Assembly: GCA_033032865.1 (NCBI GenBank)
Contig: JAWHQI010000201.1
Coordinates: forward strand, 3,535,501 to 3,599,500
From: Dactylorhiza incarnata
Taxonomy: Eukaryota > Streptophyta > Magnoliopsida > Asparagales > Orchidaceae
Length of the DNA stretch: 64,000 nt
Direction: 5' to 3'
This document shows positions 43,948 through 54,237 of this stretch, piece by piece. The first letter of the stretch is position 1, and each line of letters opens with the position of its first letter. The notes under the pieces were generated by a model. The model was not told where the DNA came from and did no database searches. It saw only the letters and a list, made by a program, of their open reading frames with translations. Position numbers and translations under genes: made by a program.

Positions 43948-45722
43948 TGTTGGAACAACCCTATTACTGATTTGGGCTAGGATCACTATCTGTTGACTAG
44001 GATCAAGTTGAACCCAATGTATAGTATATGGGTCAAGAGTTTAGGCTGTTAGAACTCAAGAAAGTATTCTGGTTCTACGTTCGATGAACTCCATATTGCG
44101 TTCGACGAACGGCTTGCTCTCTGCGTTTGACGAATGGCTTACACTCTGCGCTTGACGAACGACTTACACTCTGCGTTTGACTAACGACTTGCTTCTATCT
44201 CAACGGTTGTTGAACTTCATCTCAGCGGTTGTTGAACCTCATCTCAGCGGTCGACGATCAGTCTCAGCGGCTCAGCGGTTGATGAAATCATCCCATCTCA
44301 GCGGTCGACAAAATTATCCAGTCTCAGCGGTCGACGATTTTGCTCAGTTCAGTGGTCGACAAATTTGCCCGTTCGACGAACTCAGCTCTGCGTTCGAAGA
44401 ATAAGTATCAGATGTTCAGATCGACGAAAGATCTTCTCAGCTCAACTATTTAACTCTTCTAGCCAGATTCAGTTAAGGTCGACGAACTCAATCTTGAGAT
44501 CGACGAAAATCTTGAGATCGACGAAAATCTTGAGATCAACAAAAATTCTTGAGATCGACAAAATTTGTTATTTCAGTTCAGAATTTCAGACAGATCATTT
44601 TATTACATTCTCTGAACTCAGATCGTCTACACCAACGGATCTATTCTTCCAGATAAGTAAGGATAATATATTTTCTTTACTATATTCCTTTCCATCTCTT
44701 CTCGAGAGAAAATAGCCGTTGACATTTAATGGAAAAGGAACATTTCATTGAAAAGGAAAATGATATACGGCGTGTAAGATTTACATTTCCCAGAATATTT
44801 ATTACAGATTATTCTATTCCTTTCTCAGATGATTTGAATTTCAAATAAAAGACATATAGTAAAAAGAAAAAGGAAGCAGATACAGAACTTTTACACGACA
44901 ACAATATTACAGAACATATCAAAAATAGCTGTACAGGAAAAAGAAAGAGGAAGAGGAATATGCAGTCAAGAAAATTATACAGGAAGAGAAGAAACATAAG
45001 AAAGCATTCACAGATCTTCATCTTCCTCAATAGCAGCACTCATTCTCTGAGAACAACATCAACACCATCTCTCAGATCTCTGCTGCAAGTTCACATCTTC
45101 AAAGAGCAACAATAATTTGAAGAATTTATTCTCTCAGATTCATCAGCTACAGGAAGATCAATACTTTCAAGAGAAAGCTCCAGCCATCTACTGTCAACAA
45201 TTTTATATCAGACAGAGGAGCTTTACAACATAAATCCACTAGAGTCTTCTCTCAGAATATTGACAGAGAAGAACATCTAACCCTTCTTATCCCCACTTGT
45301 ACAGGGTTATAACTCCCTTCAAAACTTAACCCCTTGGTGATAGGGCACCTGAACAAAAACATGTAGTTGGATTAGAGCACCAGATCAAAAGCTCCCTTGG
45401 TGTGTGGACACCTGAACAAAAACCCATTGGTGATAGGGCACCTGATCAAAAACCTAGTGGATCCTACCAAGTGTGGTAGAAGAGTAGACATACCCAGGTT
45501 TATTGGGGAACAACTATAAAAATCCTTGTGTCCTCTGTGTTTTGATTTTCTGTGTTGTTGTGCTGTGTGCTCTCTTTGTGTTTGCTTTTATTACTCACTC
45601 AATACATATATATATATATCACTATTTTAATTTCACTATAAAATTAAGTGAAAAGTTTTTAATACTCTATTCACCCCCCCCCCCCCCCTCTAGAGTAAAG
45701 CTAAAATCTAACCTCACCTTCA
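43948..45722 (+). repeat. 5' LTR of element E
   Basis: TGTTGGAACAACC...CACCTTCA, 1775 bp. U3 has the TCGACGAA array (44078-44555). The transcribed part has several GGTGATAGGGCACCTGA-like repeats (45331-45455). A TATTCACC...CTCTAGAG stretch lies near the end. No clear TATA box was found; a weak candidate is AATATATT near 44668. Confidence 0.9.
44078..44555. repeat. TCGACGAA array in LTR E U3
   Basis: About 20 variants of GTTCGACGAAC, GGTCGACGA and GATCGACGAAAATCTT, in sub-blocks with different linkers. The partner array in the 3' LTR is at 61826-62270 and has lost one or more units. Confidence 0.9.
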
Positions 45723-45724
45723 AT

Positions 45725-45797
45725 TGGTATCAAAGGGTGGTTGATTATATCAATCACTTTCAACTGATATCAATTGCACTTTCAATTGGTATCAGAG
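45725..45797 (+). other. Primer-binding site of element E with repeats
   Basis: TGGTATCAAAG lies two bases inside the LTR. Two further related words follow: a weak one, CTGATATCAATTG, near 45763, and TGGTATCAGAG at 45787-45797. The last one matches the iMet-type site best. Which is used cannot be told from sequence. Confidence 0.7.
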
Positions 45798-45887
45798 ATT
45801 AGTTGATTTTATTTACAGGCTAACACCTGAATCATAAAGATCAATTAGATCTTAATTTATTTTAGAGTTTTATTTTCTTAAAAACTC

Positions 45888-47957
45888 ATGGCACAGAACA
45901 AAGATTATTCTAGCACAAGACCTCCTATGTGCAATCTCAATAAGTTTCCACTATGGAAAGCAAGGATTAGATTGTACATGAATTCTATTGATGAGGAAAA
46001 TTTTAATGTTATTTTGACAGGACCTCCAGCTCCTACAACAACAACTAGTGCTGAAACCACAACAACAAACAATGTTGTTCCACCACCTGAGTGGACAAAT
46101 GCACAGAAGAAGCAGAGAAGTGCAGATGCCAAAGCCATGAACATATTGGCACAAACAATGTCTGATGACATTTTCCAAAGATTTGTGGAATGCACTTCTG
46201 CAAGGGAAATCTGGATCTCACTCAACAATATGGTTGAAGGATCAGCAGATGAAAGAAAGGACAGAAGATCCCACCTCATTTCTCAATATGAGGATTTCAA
46301 AAAGGGAGAATCTGAGACAGTTGCTGATATGTATAACAGTCTCAGCCTCATAATCAATGAGCTGAAGACCTTGGACAAAGTGATCTCTATCACGGAGGTC
46401 AATGATAAGATCCTAATGTGCTTCCCCAGCACATGGGACTATAGTATTTGGCCAATCAAGGAAGCCAGGAGCCTTAATGAGATCTTAACTGAGACCTTGT
46501 TAGGCAAACTCAAATCCTATGAACAGCTTATCAAATCTAGAGAAGCTGAACAATCCACTTCATCTTCAGCATCCAAGAAGGAGAAGAGTATAACTTTCCA
46601 AGCTACTGAAGAAGAAGAAAAGGCTCCAGGAGATATGGAGTTCATGAGCCTTCTAGCCAAATGGTTCTACAAGATGGCTAAGAAGGACTTCAGAAAGAAG
46701 GACTCCAGATCCAGAGAAAAGCCAAGGTATGACAAATCTAATACTAAGGAAATAATTTGTTATGGCTGCAGAAAACCTGGACACAGTCTGCCAGAATGTC
46801 CAGACAACCAGAAGAAAGAAAAGAGGAAAGAGAAAGAAGACAAGAAGCACTCTAGCAAGTCTTCCTCCCACAAGCACAAACACAAGGGAAGAGGATTTGT
46901 AGCAGAAATATGGAGTGAAACAGATTCAGAATCTTCATCCTGTTCTTCTGATGATGAAGAAAAATCAAATGAGAATGGCCAATGCCTGATGTCCATTTAT
47001 GACTCAAGCAGTGAGTCAGAACTTGCATCTTCATCCAGCTCTTCTGATGATGAAGATAATAAAGAAGAAAGAAGCTTCTGCATGATGGCTATCAATGCCT
47101 CAGCAATCAACTCAGATGAAGAAGAATCAGAATCAGAAGCTGACAATGATGCTGATCAGGTAATCTCTAATTTTTATTTCAATTCATTTGAATTCAAAGA
47201 TGAATTCAAGGTTCTTTGCTTAGACTTAATAAAATCTGAGAAGGAAATAATCAATTTCAGAAATAAGCTTGCTGAAATGAACCAATTAAGTGTAGAAAAT
47301 GCTAATCTTAAGAAATATTTGGCTTCCTCTAGAGAACATATTATTCTCATTGAGAATAAACTATCTGAGGCTAGGAAATTTGAAGAATCCCTAAATGGGA
47401 GAAGCATCAAACTGATGGACATTACAAGCACAGTAAATGCCAGATTAAGTGGCAAACTAGGCTTGGGTGCATCATCAAGTAAGCCACCTCTGATTAAGAA
47501 AAACATACTTTCTACACCTATAAAATTCATTTCTGCCAAGAACAAAGAGGTTGTAGATGTAAATAAAAACATTTCAAGCAAGGCTGTTAAGAATAAAGGA
47601 ATTCAGCAGAATTCGTCGAACGGAGCTCGACGAAATCAGACGAACTCGTTGAACAGAGATCGACGAACTCTGAAGACAGATTTCCTGTATAGTTATTATT
47701 CGAACGACGCTCGACGAAAGCACATCCATTCGCCGATCGTCTATCGACGAACTCAGCCCAGTTCGCCGAACAGAAAATATACATCAAATCTGAAAAATTC
47801 TTATTCTTCACATACTAAGAATCCTTTCACTGTATGGATAATTCCTCCAAGGAGATATCATCCACAAGGTTATAAGGATCAACCTGAAATGTCTTTTATT
47901 TCAGAGTTTTGTGGTAATACAAAAGGACCCAAGGTAGTCTGGGTCAAAAACAACTAG
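45888..47957 (+). CDS. gag: Gag of element E, open reading frame
   Basis: 689 residues without a stop. Residues 1-235 resemble the copia Gag capsid region (UBN2 type). A zinc knuckle CYGCRKPGHSLPEC is near residue 291 (46758-46799), flanked by Lys-rich stretches. Residues 345-420 are Ser/Asp/Glu-rich, and residues 440-510 look like a coiled coil. Residues about 575-628 are Arg/Asn-rich because the DNA there (47611-47770) is a TCGACGAA array giving RR pairs. The frame ends at TAG 47955; a second TAG follows in frame near 47978, before the protease. It would form the particle and bind RNA. It is the only intact sense gene in the element. Confidence 0.88.
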   Translation: MAQNKDYSSTRPPMCNLNKFPLWKARIRLYMNSIDEENFNVILTGPPAPTTTTSAETTTTNNVVPPPEWTNAQKKQRSADAKAMNILAQTMSDDIFQRFVECTSAREIWISLNNMVEGSADERKDRRSHLISQYEDFKKGESETVADMYNSLSLIINELKTLDKVISITEVNDKILMCFPSTWDYSIWPIKEARSLNEILTETLLGKLKSYEQLIKSREAEQSTSSSASKKEKSITFQATEEEEKAPGDMEFMSLLAKWFYKMAKKDFRKKDSRSREKPRYDKSNTKEIICYGCRKPGHSLPECPDNQKKEKRKEKEDKKHSSKSSSHKHKHKGRGFVAEIWSETDSESSSCSSDDEEKSNENGQCLMSIYDSSSESELASSSSSSDDEDNKEERSFCMMAINASAINSDEEESESEADNDADQVISNFYFNSFEFKDEFKVLCLDLIKSEKEIINFRNKLAEMNQLSVENANLKKYLASSREHIILIENKLSEARKFEESLNGRSIKLMDITSTVNARLSGKLGLGASSSKPPLIKKNILSTPIKFISAKNKEVVDVNKNISSKAVKNKGIQQNSSNGARRNQTNSLNRDRRTLKTDFLYSYYSNDARRKHIHSPIVYRRTQPSSPNRKYTSNLKNSYSSHTKNPFTVWIIPPRRYHPQGYKDQPEMSFISEFCGNTKGPKVVWVKNN
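47611..47770. repeat. TCGACGAA array at the 3' end of gag E
   Basis: About eight copies of TTCGTCGAAC, CTCGACGAA, ATCGACGAAC and TTCGCCGAAC. It is the same word as in the LTR U3 and after pol. Confidence 0.9.
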
Positions 47958-48046
47958 TTTATGTTTTCTGCTGTGCAGGTATAGGGCTATCCAAAATTAA
48001 ATGAACAATGGTATTTGGATAGTGGATGTTCAAAACACATGACAGG
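47958..48046 (+). pseudogene. Start of pol (protease) of element E
   Basis: After two in-frame stops, the copia protease landmark WYLDSGCSKHMTG begins at about 48009. It is cut at 48046 by element F, in TSD ACAGG (48042-48046). It continues at 57662. Confidence 0.85.
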
Positions 48047-48207
48047 TGTTGGAACATGGTCTTCCGCATCTCCTAGGTTTGAGAATAACAAATCCTATGT
48101 GTATTTGATCTTGTGTGTTCAAGTGTGCAGGTTAACATAGTCCATAAGACTCAAGGAGTACTCATGATGACTGCCCCCAAAATTGAAGCCAGAATTCAAA
48201 GAGGCTC

Positions 48208-48529
48208 ACTAGCGTCGGCAGTAGCACCTAGCGTCGGGCGCTAGCGATGAAGAGCGCAATTCCGGGAGCTGTTATAGAAGGCGATAACGCCTGGCGGTAG
48301 CGGATAACGCTGGCGGTAGTGCTGAACACAGAAGGAATAAAAGCAAGTTGCCGCGAATTGAAGATCCTGCCGCGCAAAACCTTTCTTAATCAGGGATAGC
48401 GCCGGCGGTAGCTACTAGCGCTGGCGGTAGCATGGCGCACAAAAGGCATAGAGCAAAACATTGCCGCGATTGGAAGATCCTGCCGCGCAAAATCTTTCCT
48501 AATCCGGGCTAGCGCCGGCGGTAGCGCTT
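48208..48529. repeat. GCGCTAGC / GCCGGCGGTAGC array in LTR F U3
   Basis: Eight or more variants of CTAGCGCCGGCGGTAGC and GGGCGCTAGCG. The partner LTR array (56621-56957) keeps the words in purer form, with extra copies at 56921-56957. Confidence 0.9.
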
Positions 48530-48533
48530 GGGC

Positions 48534-48540
48534 TATAAAA
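48534..48540 (+). promoter_or_regulatory. TATA box of LTR F
   Basis: TATAAAA in the context gggctataaaagg, 5 bp after the last U3 word. Confidence 0.8.
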
Positions 48541-49235
48541 GGACCCCCTCTCCTCTTGTTTTCGCACACACCTATTGCATACACCTCAGAGAGAGAGTAC
48601 TAGAATTCCAGAGGCTTGTCATAGCCGAAATTTGAGGTCCCAGCGAAGCTCTGCCAATTTCTGAAGAAGAATTCCATCACGCCGACTCCAGATGAAGTCC
48701 GCTTCGACAAACGCTGATTCTACAGTGGATCTTCGTCTCCGACTTCAGAAGTTCATCTTAAGGGAGGTTTTGTTATTTTATTTCTCTTTCTTCATTGTAA
48801 ACGGTAGTGAAATCGCCTCGTGTTGGCGATTAGGTCTGGGGTAGACTTGGGGCTGAAATTCGCCTCGTGTTGGCGACTAGATCTAGGCTAGTTCTAGGGG
48901 GTGCTCGAGGCCACATCCGGGAAAGGATTGGCTAGAGCGGCTTGAGGCCGAATCCGGGGAGGATAAGGCTAGGGCCACCGGTTTGTGGGGAAGCGAGTCG
49001 GGATAGAAAATGAAAAGAGCTTTTTTATTATTCGCCCCCGATCTCTAGCGTCATTGAGATCAAGTTTTGTAAAACTTATTTAACATTAATAAAGCTTGTC
49101 TCTCTTTATTGTTTTACTTGATTTCTCATTGTATTAATCTTGCAATATTTCAAAGTTTTCTAAATATAATCCTAAGTTTTTGAAAACCCATATTCACCCC
49201 CCCCCCCCTCTAAGGGCGCCGACCGATCCAACAAG

Positions 49236-49247
49236 TGGTATCAGAGC
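49236..49247 (+). other. Primer-binding site of element F
   Basis: TGGTATCAGAGC, the full iMet-type site, two bases inside the LTR. Confidence 0.92.
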
Positions 49248-49282
49248 GGGTTTTGTTCAAATCGGCTTAACAACCGGGAACA

Positions 49283-51180
49283 ATGGCGTCTCATGATCTC
49301 GCTTTTCCTGAGGGTCAAGGGGTTAGTCGACCACCTCTCTTTACTGGGTCAGATTTTAACAACTGGAAAAATTTAATGATGTGTTTTCTTATGACCATGG
49401 ATGTAGAAGTATGGAACATGGTTGAAGTACGGTACTCTCCGCCTACAACTGTAGTAGGAGAGGCGACATTAGCAAAACCTAAAGATAAATGGGATGACAA
49501 CAATAAACTAAGGTGTAAAAATAATGCTAAAGCAATGAATGCTTTATATTGCGCTTTAAATAGGACTGAGTTTAATTGAATTTCTGCATGCACAACTGCT
49601 TATGATATTTGGAATCAATTGGAAGTTACTCACGAAGGTACATCGCAGGTGAAAGATGCCAAGCTGTTTCAACTGGAATCTGAATACGAAAAATTCAGGA
49701 TGGACACGGAAGAGGACATCAACTCAATGTACACTCGCTTCACAAAGATTGTCAACGCATCAAAGGCGCTTAGAAAGACCTAGTCCGACGGGGACTTGGT
49801 GAGGAAAATTCTTCGTTCCTTACCTCCAAGGTTCAATCCGAAGGTGACGGCCATCTCGGAGTCGCACAACTTAAGAACGCTCCAGATCGAGAATCTCATT
49901 GGGAATCTCAAAACCCATGAGGTAGAACTACAAATTCAACATGACGAATACAACAAGGAGCCGAAGAAAAAGGCGTTGGCGCTGACATCAAAGAAGGAGT
50001 GCATCGAAAAGGACGATGATGATGAAGAAGGACTCCTGGTGAAGAATTTCAAGAAGTTCATCAGAAATCCAGAAAGAAGGAACACATTCCGAAAATTCTT
50101 CCAAAACGATACTCGACGAAAGGGATCCTCCTCTTCATCGAAGAAAGAAAAAGGAAGCGATGACGAAGAAGAAAGGCCGCCTCCAAAATGCTATCACTGT
50201 AGAAAAATCGGGCACATTCGGAGTCAATGCCCAAAATACCAAAAGGAACGGAAAGAACAAAAGAAAGCAAAAGAAAAGAAGAAAGTGTTGAAGGCCGCTA
50301 CTTGGGATGACTCTTCCTCTGAAGAGTCAAACGGTTCTGAGTCAAGTAGCGAGGAGGAAGCAAACTTGTGCTTAATGGCCAAAAGCGACGATGACGACAC
50401 CAGTGTTCTTAGCGACACTGAGGTATCTCCTCCTACCTTTGAAGAACTTTATGATAAATTTGTTTTATTAAATCATGAAAATGAATCTATTATAAAAGAA
50501 AATCGTAAGCTCACAAAAAAATTAGTCTCTCTTGAAAAAAGAAAAGTTTCATGTCAAGAATGTGAGCACTCTTTATTTATGATAAAAGAACTTGAAGTTT
50601 CTCTCTCTAATGCCCATTCACAAAACAAAATCATTGCAAAAGAAAAAGGGGACTTGGAGAGAAAATTGAAAACTTCTATATTACAAATTGAAAAGAACAA
50701 AAAAGGGTTTGAAAACAAATGTGTTATGATTGTTCAAGAAAATACATCTCTTAAAAAACAAAATCAAAATCTCAATTTAGCCATAACAAAATTCGGGATT
50801 GGTCAAAAATCCCTAGATATGCTTCTGGGTAATCAATGCTTTGGGTCTGGAAAAATCGGACTCGGATATAAAAGTGAACACTACCGCCCGGCGCTAGCTA
50901 CTAACACCAGCGGTAGCTCTAATGTTTAAAATTCTTCTGGTTTTTCTAATGTACAAACATCATCCAGCAAGGGCAACGTAGAAACTCAGAAAAGGGTCTC
51001 AACCCCCTTTATTTCGTGTGCTAATTGCCTTAAATTTGGACACACGTCTGGCTCTTGCAGGAATATAATAAATCAACGATCATTAAAACAAATCTGGGTA
51101 CCTAAGAAATCCACTTACTCTATGGGTGGTACCTCTTGGGTATCTGGGTCTTTACTCTCATCCTCTTTCTAGATTTGCAG
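49283..51180 (+). pseudogene. gag: Gag of element F with in-frame stops
   Basis: One frame runs throughout, with stops at TGA 49577, TAG 49781, TAA 50927 and TAG 51170. The N terminus begins MASHDLAF, with a copia capsid-like region including NWKNLMMCF. The longest open block is 49796-50929. Zinc knuckle one is CYHCRKIGHIRSQC (50189-50230). Knuckle two is CANCLKFGHTSGSC (51017-51058), after the third stop. A Lys-rich and acidic Ser-rich middle and a coiled-coil segment (about 50430-50800) match the plan of gag E. GCGCTAGC words occur at 50881-50920. Not functional as it stands. Confidence 0.88.
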
Positions 51181-54100
51181 GAAGGCTAAGGAAACAGAAG
51201 ACGTGTGGTATTTGGACTCAGGCTGCTCCAAACACATGACGGGCAATAAAGTAAAAATCCTTAGCCTAGAAAAGAAGAAAGGAGGAATAGTGATGTTTGG
51301 CGATAACGGTAAAGGAAGGATCATGGGGGTTGGTACAGTGGGTAACGCATCTTTTCTTATATCAAATGTGCTTTATGTGAAAGGATTAAAACATAACCTA
51401 ATATCTATAAGTCAACTGTGTGATAAAGGTTTAGACGTACTTTTTGAATCTTCCACTAACCTTTGCAAGATTGTTAATCCTAAAAAAAAAGATGTGTTAT
51501 TAACTGCACCTAGAATTCATAATGTTTACATAGTTTCATTTCATGATCTTTCTAAATCTTCTATAAAATGTTTTATAACAAAAAATGATGAATTAGAATT
51601 ATGGCATAGACGCTTAGGCCACGCTAGTACAAAGCTCATCTTAAAACTAGCAAAAAGAGAATTGATTAGAGGATTGCCTAAGTTAAATGGAAATTTATCT
51701 TCATTATGCTCTCCATGCCAAAAAGGCAAATTTACTAAGTCATCTTTTAAAAGCAAAAACAAAATTCTACATCAAAACCTCTGCAATTAATTCATATGGA
51801 TCTGTTTGGTCCCGTTAACACTATGAGTCTTGGTGGTAGATTATACACTTATGTTCTCATAGATGACTATTCTAGATATTGTTGGACTTTATTTCTCTCC
51901 TCCAAATCTGATGCGTTTTGCGAATTTTCAAAATTATGTACTCGCATTCAAAATGAATTAGATTTAAAAATAAAATGCATTCGCTCAGATCATGGAGGTG
52001 AATTTGAAAATGAAAATTTTAAATATTTTTGTGACATGTTAGGTATTAAGCATGAGTTCTCTACTCCACGCACACCTCAACAAAACGGTGTTGTAGAATG
52101 GAAAAATAGGACAATACAAGAACTTACACACACCATGCTATCTGAATATAAATTACCTAAGTATTTTTGGGCAGAAGCCGTAAGCATTGCATGCTATGTA
52201 ATGAATAGAGTTATACTTCGCCCATCATTAACTCTCACACCATATGAACTCTACTATCAAAAGAAACCTAACGTATCGTATTTTAAAGTATTTGGATGTA
52301 AATGCTTCATTCTTAATACCAAAGATTCTTTAGGAAACTTTGACGAAAAATGCGATGAAGGAATATTTCTTGGTTATTCTTCAACTAGTAAAGCATATAG
52401 AATATTTAATAAAAGATCAAGTAAGGTTGAAGAGTCAATTAATGTCAGATTTGATGAGTTTGTTCCTTGTGCAGAGAAGCTCCCTACAGGTACCGATGAT
52501 GAACCTTTGCCATCCTTGGAGCACGACGAAGAAGAACCGTCCAAAGAAGAGGAGGAGAAGTTCAAAGAAGATGAATATGTACCTCCAAGCATTCTAAACT
52601 TCTCCAAAAATCATCCAAAGGAGCTAGTCATTGGGGAACCTTCTACTGGTGTAAGAACTCGGTCATCTCTTCATGAAACATTTTCAAATATTTGCTTTGT
52701 GTCTGAAATTGAACCTAAAAACGTTTCCACCGCTTTAAATGATGAATTTTGGTTCTTGGCAATGAATGAAGAGTTAGGACAATTTGAAAGAAATAAAGTT
52801 TAGAATTTAGTAGAAAGACCATCTAATCATCCAATTATTGGCATAAAATGGATTTTTAAAAATAAGCTAGATGGTGAATCTAGGATTGTAAGAAATAAAG
52901 CACGCTTAGTTGCTCAAGGCTATTCACAAATCGAGGGGGTAGACTTTGAAGAAACCTTTGCACCCGTAGCTCGCTTAGAATCTATACGAATATTTTTGGC
53001 ATTTGCGAGTTTTAAAAGAATAAAATTATTTCAAATGGATGTTAAAAGTGCCTTTTTAAACGGGTTTATTAAAGAAGAAGTTTATGTAGAACAACCCCCC
53101 GGTTTCATAAATGAAAAATTTCCAAATCATGTTTACAAATTAGAAAAAGCGCTTTATGGTTTAAAACAAGCGCCACGTGCATGGTATGATCGTCTTACAT
53201 CGTTTTTGTTAGAGCACGGTTATGTTATGGGAAGTGCAGACAACACAATCTTCATTAAGCATAAAAATAATGAATTAATTATTCTACAAATATATGTTGA
53301 TGACATCATTTTTGGAGCCACTAATGAAGAGTTGTGTAATGAAGAAGTCTTAATAATGAAAAATGAATTTGAAATGAGTCTTGTAGGAGAACTATCATAT
53401 TTTCTTGGTTTTCAAATTTCACAAAGAACTGATGGTATTTTTATTTGTCAATCAAAATATGTTCACGATATGCTTAAACGATTTGGATTTGAAAATCTTA
53501 AACAAGCTTCTACTCCTATGAGTGCTTCTTTAAAACTAGGAAAAGATGAATCTGGAATTTCTATTGATCAAACACTATTTAGAGGAATGATAGGTTCTCT
53601 TCTTTATTTAAGTGCATCATGACTAGATATTATGTTTGCCGTATGTTTATGTGCTCGCTTTCAAGCCGATCCAAAAGAATCTCATTTAAAAGCGGTAAAA
53701 TGTATTTTTCGTTATCTAATAGGGTCATCTAATCTAGGATTATGGTACCCACATAATGACTCTTTCACACTCCACGACTATTCCGATTCGGACTACGTCG
53801 GGTGCTCACTATATAGAAAAAGCACTAGCGGTACGTGTCACTTTTTGGGACCCTCTTTAGTTGCATGGTCTAGGAAAACAATCTTCGGTTGCACTCTCCA
53901 CCACGGAGGCTGAATATATAGCACTTGGTAGTTGTTGTGCACAAGCGTTATGGATGAGCCAAACACTAGAGGACTTTGGATTTCATCTTAAAAACATAGA
54001 TCTTAAATGTGACAACAAGAGTGCAATAGACCTCACATATAATCCTGTACACCATTCTAGATCCAAACACATCGACGTTCCCATCATTTCATTAGGGATC

Positions 54101-54237
54101 ACATTAAGAAAGAAAATGTAAAAGTAAGCTTCATTGGGACGGACTCTCAACTTGCTGACATATTTACTAAACCCCTTCCCGATGCAAGATTTCGATTATT
54201 ACGACTTGAATTAGGTGTCCTAGATCTTTCAAGTTAA
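51181..54237 (+). pseudogene. pol: Pol of element F (protease, integrase, RT, RNase H)
   Basis: Copia order. Protease WYLDSGCSKHMTG lies near 51206. The integrase zinc region has ELWHRRLGHAS and CSPCQKGK, and the core has MDLFGP, RSDHGGEF and NGVVEWKNRT. An acidic linker follows, then RT with [22 protein letters not shown] and catalytic YVDDIIFG near 53293. RNase H has STTEAEYIALG, and a C terminus with ADIFTKPLP ends at TAA 54235. Breaks: a frameshift near 51775, TAG at 52801 (Trp expected), TGA at 53620 (Arg expected), and frameshifts near 53868 and 54075. Otherwise the domains read cleanly, so decay is modest. Confidence 0.92.

Larger units (their letters stand above)
48047..49233 (+). repeat. 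5' LTR of element F
   Basis: TGTTGGAACATGG...GATCCAACA, 1187 bp. U3 has AGCGCCGGCGGTAGC-type words (48208-48529) ending 5 bp before TATAAAA (48534-48540). A TATTCACCC...CCCTCTAAGGG stretch lies near the end, as in LTRs E and G. Confidence 0.93.

Noticed and set aside
44809..45039. 76-codon minus-strand hydrophobic frame, repeated at 62533-62763
   Set aside because: It occurs in both LTRs of element E in AT-rich sequence. The hydrophobicity follows from A-rich plus-strand composition.
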